From positions 992,001-1,056,000 of the forward strand of contig CASHTG010000015.1 of the NCBI GenBank assembly GCA_949357655.1: 64,000 bases of DNA, read 5' to 3'. Below the pieces are notes generated by a model that was not told where the DNA came from, did not search any database, and saw only the letters and a program-made list of their open reading frames with translations. Of this stretch, positions 14,801 through 25,896 are shown one piece after another. The number at the start of each line of letters is the position of its first letter. Within the stretch, counting starts at the first letter, position 1. The DNA comes from Parascedosporium putredinis (lineage: Eukaryota > Ascomycota > Sordariomycetes > Microascales > Microascaceae). Both the position numbers and the translations under genes were made by a program.

Positions 14801-17800
14801 AGCCTACGCGATTTTTTGTTCAACGGTGCTTTCTAGCTCAAGCACGAAACCGGTGGCTTTTTTCATTCTCCGGATCCCTCTCCGGCTTCACCAGCTCAGG
14901 GATGGTAGCATCCTATGTCTCACTTCTCACATTTCATTACCATCTTCTAGGCTATTCCACCGTCTCAAGCATACAGGACTCGTATCATTGGGGCATGACG
15001 GGTGCCCATAAACGACGGGTAACATTGGGAGTCGCGAAACCTTGCGAGAACCTTTCAGGTTGCCGAAATAGTAGACATGGGAAGACGTCTGGAGGGTTCC
15101 TTCGGCAATTCCCCTCGCGTCTTCCCATATCTGCTCACCCCGGGTCCTCCGTCCGGCCTGGCCACGTGTTGGGGAGGGGGAGTCTCCGCTCGATTGACGG
15201 ACAGGATCCATCGGCACAAAAGGGGTTCAGTGGGCTCAATGTGCGCGAGGTTCCCAAGGTGGGCTAGCGCCTTCTGGACTTAGCGTCCGCCATGGAGCGT
15301 AAGTTGTCGAATGTCGTGAGAGGATTCTCCAAGCCTGCCTTTTCTCACGTGTGAGCACACCTCCGGAACCCTACAGGCGCCATGTCCTGGCAGAACGGGG
15401 CCAATTTAGTGTCCACCGATACCCACCCCCTTCGTCGCCCTCATCTGCCCCAAAGCCCAAAGCTGGCGAAGCACCCTGCACAATCCGGCACACGAGAATA
15501 CTTTCTAGGTTCATATCAACCCTGCTGCTTGGGAGGGACTTCAATTCCGACGCGCACTCGCACCGGAGGCAACTACAGTATTAGGTGAACTTAATTAATT
15601 TCGTGGGTGGGGCGGGCCGATCTTAACATCAAACCTACGAAGCAGGTATCATTATTGTTTGCAGACCAGCTTGGGTGAAGCATGTCGTCGAGATCCAACC
15701 CATCCTCCAGGAGAACCAGACTCGAGCTGGGGTAGATGGGACCTGTAATACTGAGGCAAGCCCACAAAATTCCCGTCTTTCATGAAGACGTGCTCTTCAA
15801 CCCAGATCAAAAGAGTTGAGCCCTTGCCACTTCCCCTGCATCCCTGCATGGGCAAGCCATTTCAAAGCACGCCGCCCCTCTTTGGGTGTGCCCGGGGGGG
15901 CGTTGAGATGGCAGAGGAGGGAGGTGTGCAGCGGTGGGTGCGGCCGGGGCGAATGAAGAGGACTTACTGAATAGAGTGAGTTCTTCGCACACACACTGTG
16001 CAGCGGCAGCCTCTGGTTTGATTGCGCTCGTCCTCTGTTGACCTCCCTTGGACCAGTCCTTCAGCCACCCAAGACTCCACATCTCGCAAGAACATCTTAT
16101 GCCTTGATCGAGTTAGAGCAGCAGCATCACCCTCACGCCGACCGGATCATCCGCACGAGAACCATAGGTCCTGAATACTTGAGGAACATCCACCATCACT
16201 GGCAATGAAATTCTGACGACAGACACCGCTGATCGATCAGAGGAGACACTGGTCCATATTGACGCGGAACCGAGCAAAGAGAGGTCTCCCCAGACAAGTA
16301 AAAGCTTCGTAGAGGGCTTTGGAGAGAGAGTATGGACGAAGGTCAGAAATCTACTGACGGGTGTCCCTAGCCTCGTATCGTCCCGACTTGAGCCGAGTTT
16401 TGCCTGCCTCTATCTTTTCCTTTTTCTTCTTCTCTTTCTTTGATTAACCCTTGAGCTTGATTTTTCTTCCTTATTACCGTGTCTGTGCCTTCTGAGTGTC
16501 AACTTTGTTTTTGATTTCACAGCCAGACAAGGTGCCTTGTGCGGAATCAAAGCGAGCGAGTGCGAGGGCTGCCAAGGAGGCGTTTTTCCTTGGTTTTAAT
16601 CCTAGTAATGGTCCAAGACATGGGATTCGAGAACAGAGTGGTTGAGAGGAGTAGGCCCTGTGAGACAGGGGGCGAAGGGGGCCAACTGAGACTTTTCTCC
16701 GCCCCTGTCGATGCAGGCCATGTCCTGCTCATGCTATGATGCTGTCGTGACGACTCTGGACCTCAGTGGGCGCGACAGACCATCATAGTATCACGTCACA
16801 GAGCACACTTGGCTAGAAGGCTTCTGGTGAGGACGTGCCGACTGTCGAGTGGGGGCTTATGTCACCCCGACTGGTGTGTGCGGATCGAGGGCGATCCCCA
16901 GGGTCTGCCGTGGTCCAATGTTCCCATCGCTGGTAGCGTTGCAACAACCAAGGAAACTCTCCTCCTTGACTGACCCTTTCCCTGTCAGTGCAACGCTGAG
17001 AGCGATCAGACAGCGGAGGGCACCAGCCAACTCGTCCCAGCTGTGCGGGCAGCTAATGCTAGGCCAAGCCTAACAACGCAACCCCAGGATACTTGTACAT
17101 TTTGCTAGAGCTCGGCTTTCGCAACCCCGCGCGGCCCTTGAGGGCTCTTGCGTTTTTCTTTTCTTTTTCCTTCTTCTTTCGAAGAGAACTTTGTCCTCGA
17201 AGAATATGAGACACTTGTTTCCTTTGTCAGCTCAAACACGCCATATGGTCAACGGGGCACTATGGAGGCGGAGGGCCAGGCCATCCACAATCGGGAATGG
17301 ACAACGAAAAGACCAAACCAACTGGCGCCATGAAATACCCAAGATCGTTGCGATCATTTGATGGAGCAAGGCCTGAAAGGTGCCGCTGGAGAAAAGGCAT
17401 AAGCCACCCTCAACCGTGGTGAGTGGATACTGCTTCATTTCCCCACCCCAGGACGTTGTGCAACGCGCCGCTTGAGGGCCAGTGCAGGGGCTAATCTCCC
17501 ACGCCCCGACGGGGCTCCCTGTTGACATGCCGTGATCGTTCGATGCTCCTCTTCGCGCAGAGCTTCCTCGTGCCGTTATTGGTCTACTTACTAGTGCCCA
17601 ACGTCCCCGGGGCACGGTAGCGCAACTCTAAGGCGGGCCTTGCCCTCCTGAGGAATCAGCACAGCTCCTAAAAAGGCGCGATCTTAGAGCTGCAAGACAA
17701 GTTTTGGAGCTCCTTAGCCTCTCCATCTCAGGGCAGGAGGTGCAGAGCGCGCTATAAAAAGGAAAAGAAAAAAGAAAAAGAAAGGTCCGGAACTGCATGG

Positions 17801-20498
17801 TAGGATCTGATGATGTCTTCCTCTTTTTTTCTTTTCCTTCCTTTTTCCCTCTATATTCTCTGAGTCTCATTGGGTGCGGAAACTCGTTCTTCCTGTTTGG
17901 GGAAGGGGTTTCTCAAGTTACCTTCATCAGTGTTTCGTTCATGATCGTGATGACGAGGCTACATGTACGCGATGGTGGGACACACGTTTGTCTTTGTCGT
18001 GCCTCCGTGAATAATACCCCTATCTCTCTTTTCTCTGTCCACCTTTTCTTTTGTCATCCGGCCCAAATATGGCTCGGTATCTCCTCCTCACGATATTGCT
18101 TGGCAGGGAGGATTGGGCTGGTTCCACGTCGAGGAGGGGCGGGGTGGAAAGAGGCTGACCCCGGCAGGCCTCCCCGGTCCAGTGGTAGCGTGCTTCTGTA
18201 TAATAAACCTCGCGGTAAGGTTTACGATTGGGCTCCCAGTCGAGGCTCTGGGCCCGCCCTCTCCTGGCTGAGGATATCCCTAGCCACAGCCCCCTTCGAT
18301 CTCGTCTTCCTCAGTCCCCAGAGGAGGAAAAGACAGAAGAAAAACGCAGGGGGCCACCGAGCTCTTAGTGCTCAGTGCGGTCCCCCAAACTAAATCAACG
18401 CCAGCCACAAGCCTGCTTAGGAATATTTCCGTAATCCACCGCTGACCCAACTGGAAACTTGATCCCTACATCCCGAGGAGGCTAATGGGGGTGGAGATGT
18501 TTGCAGAATCCGACACCGGATTCCGGCAAGGGAAGGAATTAATGGAATACTCAGAGAAGCAAATCAATCAAGCATGAGGAAGAAGAAAAAGAAGAATAAG
18601 AAGTAGGGAGGCGAAGGGGCAAAACAAGACGATGGGGGAGCTGCCTTGCCTGCCACCGGAGAGGGAAAACAGACCTCCTCGGAGACGGGGGCCTTTCTTA
18701 CGGAGAAGGCCAGGACAAGGCTCTTGGGTTCACATAGCGGAGCATCCATTTTGATTCCACGATGTACCCTCACGATACTAGCCTTCGCCAGAGTTTGCAA
18801 TCATGGAGAGGCTGCCTCACATCTCGTCTGCTGGACCAGGTGTTCCGGCTCCCCGATCGCATTCGCATCTCGAAGGCACGAGAAAAGGGGCCAGTGCCAG
18901 GAACCAAAAGAAGGGGAGGGCAAAAACGGACAATGGAGAAAAAGACAAGGGGAAGGAAAAGAAGAAGGAGGCTTGCAAGGCTAGTATAGTTCGCGCGCGC
19001 GGGCACACACGACAATATTCCCGCAGCACATTCCGGCATCGTTCGCGCCCATACTCTCTTTGGGGATATTTTTCAAACAACCACCAGAGGGCGACACGCC
19101 TCTCCCCCTTTGAGCCAAACACAGGCCAGACCTTTGCAAGTCTGACAATCGGACAGAGACCCGGTGTGTTGTCTAATGGCGTATGTGTATGTGTGTGTTC
19201 TGCTTGCATGGAGTGTGTACGTACGTGGTTCCACTGTCACACTAGGTAATCTCTCAGCTCTGCGCTTTCTTCCCTCCTTTTCTTCTTTTCCTCCATATTT
19301 CTTGCCCCGTCATTTGCCGCCTGTCCAGATCAAGGCATCCAGCTGTATCCTTACACGATATGACCCACCCATTTGTGACCATCGTCGTCACAACCCGCCC
19401 CCAAAAAGCCGTTGGTTCTGCGACCCCCTCCGCTATTTTCTTCCCTCCCCTTCTGCGGGTCGCCAGCATCGCAACGTTTCGGGACCTTGCATGTTTTGCT
19501 GATTCGCGTATGCAGGAGAGCCCAGTGGACAAGAGATGGCCCAAGGCTAGCCTCCCCTGTCACACAATCTCTTTCATCCTCTCCTTTCTCCCGCGTCTGT
19601 CTCGTCATGGCTGTCTCTTCACTGCCTCGGGGAACGGTCCCGCTCCCGAAACCGCACGCTGTCTATGTTTCTCCCACGCCACGCACTGCCTTGGCGTTGC
19701 CTAGAACACGTCGACGTTGAGGATATCATGAACATGAAATGAGGGACGGGAGAGTGCGAGCGACAAGACAGTCGCTTACTATCGAGGAAGCTACGGGGAG
19801 GAGAGTTCCGCCCTTCCTATCTGGTTCTGATTGGGCGGGTTCTGAGACAGTTTGGCTTCTGTACGGCTGCCAGAACTGCTTTTGCTTTGCATGTTTCCTG
19901 TATGATGTTTCGCTTAGCCCATGTTCCTTGAGCACTCGGGCCTCGGCAGCTTTCATACCAAGCCTACTTCCGTCTTCATTCTTCGAGAGGGTTCAAGAAA
20001 AAAGGGAGGGAGGCAAAAAACCAAACCTTGGCTAGTGTCCGACTCAGACATCTTCTCCAAGGGGAAAGCACGAGGTACTAGGTGAAACGAGCGAGAAGCG
20101 GGCAAGGAGCTTCTGCGCCGACCGGGTAGAGCTGCTCTGGCAGCCTTCCGCAACACGTTGGGATCAAGTGTCTTGCTGTGTTCAATGGATGACTTGAAGG
20201 AAGCGAGGAGGCCCCTAAATGCCCATGACCTATGTCTTTGAGCCACCGAGACGAAGGCGTTGGGGCCCTTCCACTCGAATGATACGGTGCTCCGGTACTA
20301 TTAGTGTGTATGCACGTCACAACTTACCACGCTCAGGAGACAAAAGATATGCATGGTCAAGTCAGGTAAAGGCTCCGGGAACTGCAGTGCCTGGCGACGT
20401 TCTGTTGCTGTGTGCTAGTGTTGTGCGTAGCAGCTATTTTTGCAGTCATTGATGGGAGGGCCAGCTTGGCTGCATGGCGACACGCGACACGCGAACCG

Positions 20499-20516
20499 CG
20501 ATCTCGATCTCGATCT
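20499..20516. repeat. (CGATCT)3 hexamer repeat
   Basis: Three perfect CGATCT copies run into a T-rich tract. Confidence 0.85.
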
Positions 20517-21377
20517 CTTTTTGCTGCCCAAAACGCCGGCCGCACTTCTTTTTCCTTCTTTTTCGGAGGGGTATTTGTAATATCTCGCAAAGGCCGCCTG
20601 GAGAGAGACCAAAAGCCCCGAGGGTAGAGCTCAGCCTTGGCCAGCCCAAGGAATACTCGTTGCTCTCTCGTTCTTTTTCTCTCAAGATCAAGCCTCGTAT
20701 ATCATTGGGGTTCTGGCGTGCTGCAGGCACCCGTTGGCACTCGGCGAGACGGGGCGGTATGTGCTGGGTCGGGTCTACGTCCAAGGCGTCTTCAGCTCGC
20801 CCTGGTTTGGCAGTTCGCGTGAGGGAAGCAACTGTGACGTAAAGTCTCGGGTGCGAGAGAATCAAGAGGAGGGCAACCCTGTCTGGGATGCACGAGTGGT
20901 GTCACGAAGGCACGGAAGGTATGAAAGGAAGCCTTCGCGATACAAGGATATCTCTTGCGAGGAGGACTGGAAGCAGTCTAACATGGGCTGGAAAGACGTT
21001 TCCTTGCTGATGAGCATAGGCTTGGCTCCTCAGGTTCACGCTGGGAATGGCGCCTGTCCCCCGCCTCTTTGGAAACTGTTTGGTGTAACCTTTATCATAC
21101 CCCATTTGGCTATCTAAGAAGAGAACAGCAGCTAACAATTCATTTCTTCTCTCTGCGTCGTTTCTTTTTCTTCCCAGATATATAGCTAGGTACTCTATGA
21201 CTTGGACGATTCGCTACATGCCCGCATAACCATGCCCAAAAAAGGTCAACATGAGACGAACACGGACGGGAGACGTCGCTATTAGACCGCGATGCCCCCA
21301 AAGACCCAAAGATGAAGGGCAAACGCAACAATGAAACATTAGGAAAAAGAAAGGGAAAAAAAAAGAAAAACGAGCTC

Positions 21378-22381
21378 TTAGGCAGCCGGGACCCATAGAT
21401 TGGAGAATTCGAGCGTGACGCGGCCGTTGCTGGTCTCGATGAACTTGACAGAAGCCAGGTCCTTGACGAGGAAATCCGGCTCAGCGGCCAGGACTTGCTC
21501 CACGGTATGGCTCGTGACGAGGCCGATAACCTTGCAGCCGGCGTCCTTGCCAGATTTGATGCCGGCAGGGCTGTCCTCGAGGACGAGGATGTTCTTGGAG
21601 GAATCGGAGAGCCCGAGCTTTTCCCTACCGAGAAGGTAGCAAGTGGGATCAGGCTTGCCGTTCTCCACGGACTCGGCCGAGACGAGCACCTCGGGGGTGG
21701 GGAGGTTGAGCTTGGTGAGCCACCCAGAGACGAGCGGGGTGGTGCCCGAGGTGACGATGGCCCAGTTGCCCTTGTTCTCGATCAGAGGTTCCAGGAGAGC
21801 TCGAGCGCCGGGAATCTCGACGGCGTCTTCGCTGTAATCCCTGGGGAGGGCGGCCTCCATATCGCACACGTCTGGAAGGAGGAGATTAGTTCCGCGCCGC
21901 GCAGTCTTAGGGCGTAAACACAGAGAGCAGGGAAGGGGAAGGGGAACTGATGAGACTCGGGAGTCTCGAGAAGAGGATTCGGAAGGGGTGGGGGCCGAGG
22001 AGTGGAATACTAACATTCCCAGTTGGCCTTCTCGGGGGCGAGAATCTTCAGGATATCGATGCTACGACGACCGTGGGAGGTCTGAAGAATAACCTCGGGG
22101 GATACGCCGATTTCATTTCCAATGCTAAGGTCACGGCATGTTAGTCCCCGCAGATATAACTCAAGTCCAAGGGGAGGCGATAAGGAGGCTGAGAGAGAAG
22201 GAGAAGACACAGTGTATAGGTATACTGGCTTCTAGTGTGCCTCCAACTCTCCTCTCGAGCGTGGGGTGTCCTTACCGGTGCCAGTGCTTGATTACGGCGG
22301 GTGTAGAGTCTATTATGGTCCCGTCCATATCAAACAGGAGGCCGTCAAAGGTCTCCTGATCGTAGCACCGGAATAAGCCAT
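21378..22381 (-). CDS. GPP1: Glycerol-phosphate phosphatase (HAD superfamily), one frameshift
   Basis: Predicted to dephosphorylate glycerol 3-phosphate (sn-glycerol 1-phosphate) to glycerol in the cytosol. This is the last step of glycerol synthesis for osmoadaptation, as in yeast Gpp1/Rhr2. Three exons read on the minus strand: 22381-22276, 22124-22015 and 21871-21378, with introns of 151 and 143 bp (donors GTAAGG and GTTAGT). About 236 residues, normal for the family. Visible HAD motifs are FDMDGTIIDST (nucleophile Asp, about residue 18), VTSGTT (motif II), ENGKPDP (motif III Lys) and LEDSPAGIKSGKDAG (motif IV). The start is the only ATG within 200 bp upstream of the first motif, and a TATA box precedes it. 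That ATG is one base out of frame with the motif: adding one G at 22355-22356 joins MAYSGATIRETFDG to the conserved body. Divergent neighbour of NUG1. The family call is firm; the first nine or so residues are less certain. Confidence 0.93.
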
Positions 22382-23501
22382 CGTGAGTAGGTTGGGCAAC
22401 GGGATTGCCCAGCGATCGCCTTTTATACTTGTTGTTTCGTTCTTGTTCTCGCGAGGAGCGCCAAAGGCTTTAATAAGAGCGCACTGCTGGAGACAGGCCT
22501 GCCTGAGCTTTTCTTTTGATTATGTACTAATATATGTAAAAAGAAAGGGTGGTGAGAATGATAGGCAAGCTTGGAGGGGCAGGGCTCTGCGCTAGAATTT
22601 GGTCGGTTCAGGTGTCGTCGTTGTTGTAGTCAAGTTGTTGTCGCTGCCGCAATCTACAAGATGCTATAGAGAAGAATACACGGGAGTGGATTTCCGGTCC
22701 TTCTTATCTATCTATTGTTTGGCCACTCTGTAGCCTTTGCTTTGGGCGGGATGGAGTAAGGAGGATTGAAAAAAGGAGCCGGCAGTCATGGGACGGTGGA
22801 GAAATGAATAAGGCCGAACGATTTCACGATGCGTCGGAGTTTTCCCAAGAAGAGAAATATGTCCTATTCCAAGTTAGGAAAGTCTACTCTTTGGCCGCAA
22901 CCGGCTCTGCGTGTACGTCGGAAACCCGCTCTGCCATTATTGCCAGGATTGGTGATAGGGCGTCGGCGACTTATTCCCGGCCCCATTGGCGTTGTGGGCG
23001 CTCTCGAGTCAACTCCCCACGTTTAGTCATCGCTGGATACGAAGACATCCACCCTGTTTGCCTGTCATGTGCGACGAGACGGCACCTTGGGCATTTGGGT
23101 ACCCGAAGCTGGCTCTATCCCGCCAAAGGGAAGACACAGTATCCCGGCCATCCCGAGGGTTCCCAACACACGGGAAGGGACGCAGGCCGAGTCAGTGGAG
23201 AGTGAACAAGAGAGTCCGTTACTCGGCGAGCAGTTTCGGTGTGGAGAGTGAGAAGATTTGGCGGGGAGCGACCACACACCGAGAAGACAGAGGCAAAGAG
23301 GGAAAGATGGTGGGGCATCTGGCGGTGAAGTATGGCAGAAAAGTCCCCACCACTTTTTTTTCTTGTCGATTGGCAGCTTTTCGACTTTTTTTTCTGGGGG
23401 TTTTTGGTCCATTGAAAGCGTGAGCCTAGTAGAACTTTGCTCAACCTCACCATCTCTCCTCTCGCAGTCAAAAGACAGAACATAGTCTAAGCTGCGATAT
23501 A
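22382..23501. promoter_or_regulatory. Divergent promoter region between the phosphatase and NUG1
   Basis: About 1.1 kb separates the two start codons, which face away from each other, so it should hold both promoters. The only motif I can place is the TATA box on the phosphatase side. The NUG1 side has no obvious TATA element, only T-rich patches around 23350-23400. No open frame in it resembles a known protein. Confidence 0.5.
22421..22427 (-). promoter_or_regulatory. TATA box of the glycerol-phosphatase gene
   Basis: The minus strand reads TATAAAAGG about 40-46 bp upstream of the ATG at 22381. This implies a very short leader of some 10-15 nt if transcription starts at the usual spacing. 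The assignment rests on motif and position only. Confidence 0.6.
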
Positions 23502-25308
23502 ATGGCGGGAACAATTAATAAACCCAAGAGTATGTCATCAGATCCTTTTGAAAATGAAAACAAAAAGACCCAATCCAGACCCAAGCGTCGCAGCGAGCGA
23601 GCCCGCTTCCAACGGCTGCAAATTTACTACTTAGTATATCCAAGTCCACACCGCTAACTTTTGCCTCTGCCTTTCTTTCTTCTCGCGCTTTCTAGAACCC
23701 AAGTCGAAGCGCGTTACCTCGCGCTTGCGGCACAAGATCGAAAAGAAGTCTGCGGCCAAGCAGAGGAAGGAGAGAAAGCTCTCCAAGAAGAACCCGGAAT
23801 GGCGCTCCAAGCTGAAGAAGGATCCCGGCATCCCCAACTCGTTCCCTTATAAAGAGAAGATCCTGCAAGAGATTGAAGAGAACCGCGTGAAGAAGCAAGA
23901 GGCTGCCGCGAGGCGGAAGGAGCTGGCCAAGGCTGCCAAGACCGGCGCCTCGGCCGACGGAGGAGAGGACGAGGCCGGCTCTGACGTCGAGGGCTCTGGA
24001 GACGACGAGTTTGATGACACCATGGAGGTGGACGACGGCGCCATCGACGAGTCGAACCCCATGGCTGCCCTTTAGCCAGCGCCAGGGCCGCCGCCGAAAA
24101 GTACGAGAGGGAGCTGCAGAGCGGGGACGAGGACATGGACGGCGGCGACTCGGACGACGACTCCGACGTCCACTACGGCACGCAAGAGCAGGTCCCCGTC
24201 GGCCAGGCCTCCACCAAGAGGGCCTTTGAAAAGGTCTACAAGCAGGTGGTCGAGCAGGCCGACGTCATCCTGTACGTGCTCGACGCCCGGGACCCCGAGG
24301 GCACCCGGTCCCGCGAGATCGAGCGGAGCATCATGGCGGCCGCGAGCGGCGGCAAGCGCCTGATCCTGCTGCTCAACAAGATCGACCTCATCCCCGGCGA
24401 CGTCCTCAAGGCCTGGCTCGCCTACCTCCGAAGATACTTCCCCACTCTCCCCATCCGCGCCTCCAAACCCTCCCCCAACGCCCACACCTTTGACCACAAG
24501 GACCTGACGATACAGGCCACCTCCGCCGCCCTCTTCAGGGCCCTCAAGGCCTACGCCGCCTCCAAGAACCTGAAGCGCGCCATCTCCGTCGGCGTCATCG
24601 GATACCCCAACGTCGGCAAGTCCTCCGTCATCAACGCTCTCCTCGCTCGCCTGAGCGGAGGCCGCGGCGCCAACTCCTCCAAAGCCTGCCCCGCCGGTGC
24701 CGAGGCCGGCGTCACCACCTCCATCCGCGCCGTCAAGATCGACAACAAGCTCACCCTCCTCGACTCCCCCGGCGTCATCTTCCCCTCCAGCTCCCTCCAG
24801 ACCGGCACCGGCGCCGTGCCCCTCAAGACCGCCTCCGACAAGCACGCCCACCTCGTCCTCCTCAACGTCGTGCCCCCAAGCAGATTGAGGATCCCATCCC
24901 CGCCGTCACCCTGCTTCTCCGCCGCCTCTCCGCCCAGCCAGACTTTGTCAAGAAGCTCACGGAAGCCTACGATCTGCCCCCTCATCCGCGACGAAAAGGG
25001 TGACCCTACCACCGATTTCCTCGTCCAAGTCGCCCGCAAGCGCGGCAGGCTTGGCAAGGGCGGTGTTCCCAACCTCATCGCCGCCGCCATGACCGTCATC
25101 ACCGACTGGAGGGACGGCAGGATCAGGGCTGGACGAAGCCCCCGCCGCCGCCGTTGCCGAGGCTTCCGCGCTCCAGGGCATGGAGTCTGGTGCCCCCGTA
25201 GAGGTCTCTCCCGACGAAAAGGTTATTGTGACCGAGTGGGCTGAAGAGTTCAAGCTCGACGGTCTATGGGCCGACGCCACTGTTGACCAAGATGCGATGC
25301 AGCAATAA
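23502..25308 (+). CDS. NUG1: Nuclear GTP-binding protein NUG1 (60S ribosome assembly), frameshifted
   Basis: Nucleolar/nuclear GTPase needed for late 60S pre-ribosome maturation and export (NUG1 in budding yeast, Grn1 in fission yeast). Exon 1 is 23502-23529 and exon 2 is 23696-25308. The 166-bp intron has donor GTATGT, branch CTAAC and acceptor TAG. The basic N-terminus (KPKSKRVTSRLRHKIEKK, then KKDPGIPNSFPYKEKIL) is the Grn1-type N-terminal domain, followed by an acidic linker. The G-domain is circularly permuted: NKID (G4) comes before GYPNVGKSS (G1 P-loop), with DSPGV (G3) last. The C-terminus has VARKRGRLGKGGVPN and WRDGRI. About 548 residues after correction. Four sites break the frame: 24071-24073, 24873-24877, 24977-24981 and about 25125-25135. 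Each is restored by adding one or two bases, with family residues continuing across. Convergent with DIS3. Confidence 0.95.
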
Positions 25309-25896
25309 CTTGAAGAGAATGGAGAACTAGGAACGAGTTTATAACTAAATGTAGCGTGCTTGTTTAGCAAAATGTCGGGGGAGAGGGAAAAAGGCAGCAG
25401 GAAAAAGACAGTGGTTTGGGGCATACTAGCTCTCCCTTTCTTCTAGGGCCAGGGGACGGGGGCTTTTTCTTTTTCTTCTTCTCTTCTTTCCTTTCCGGCT
25501 CTCTTTTCCTCATATCCTCGAGTTTTCGTCCCGTCATGATAAGTTTCATTGTTCTAGTTTATTTTTTATCGGCGTCAAAAGGTAACCTGGGAACGGGTAT
25601 CGTAGTGGAAAAACGATTCAAATACATTATTGAATTCTTTCTCGTGTGCATTCCTTGGTACACTGTCCCTGAACCGTCAAATCTGTAGGGAAAAGCCCAA
25701 TATTTGATATCACGCCTGATATGAGGAGGAAAAGTACAGTGATGGCTTTGTTCTCATGTTTTTGCGCCTATATCAGGTCCTTCCACCCCCAAGCGAACTT
25801 CGAAGTGGGCTATCTTAGCTGATTTTCTAGAACCATTCATCTCTTGTTTCTCTTCTCCCTATCCCTTTGCCTCCGGTATCTTCCTTGGTACTTTCT
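25309..25896. other. Shared 3' region of convergent NUG1 and DIS3
   Basis: 588 bp between two facing stop codons, so it should hold both 3' untranslated regions. It has a C/T-rich tract around 25464-25515 on the plus strand and A/T-richer sequence after it. No coding signal seen. Confidence 0.6.

Larger units (their letters stand above)
1..21377. other. Gene-poor stretch, no recognisable gene
   Basis: About 21 kb on both strands shows no protein I recognise. Most open frames are under 165 codons. The longest, about 230 codons at 14575-15267 on the plus strand, opens with GTG and has no family motif. Frames overlap each other in all directions, as expected of non-coding sequence of moderate GC. 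The stretch holds scattered short simple repeats and C/T-rich patches. No transposase, integrase or reverse transcriptase motif, long terminal repeat or ribosomal RNA was seen. Because recognisable genes elsewhere in the window carry frameshifts, a short multi-exon gene here could be missed. Confidence 0.6.

Noticed and set aside
18165..18260. Possible tRNA (an A-box-like CAGTGGTAGCG and a CCCAG...CTGGG arm)
   Set aside because: The T-loop lacks the TTCRANY consensus, the anticodon stem does not pair, and the acceptor stem ends do not match. It looks like chance pairing.
17797..18393. About 198-codon plus-strand frame at 17.8 kb
   Set aside because: The N-terminal hydrophobic part is a translation of TTC/TTT-rich DNA; no signal or domain pattern persists.
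24072..24851. Long minus-strand frame (about 259 codons) opposite NUG1
   Set aside because: Gly/Val/Asp-rich shadow created by the GC-rich third positions of NUG1; the plus strand has the conserved GTPase motifs.
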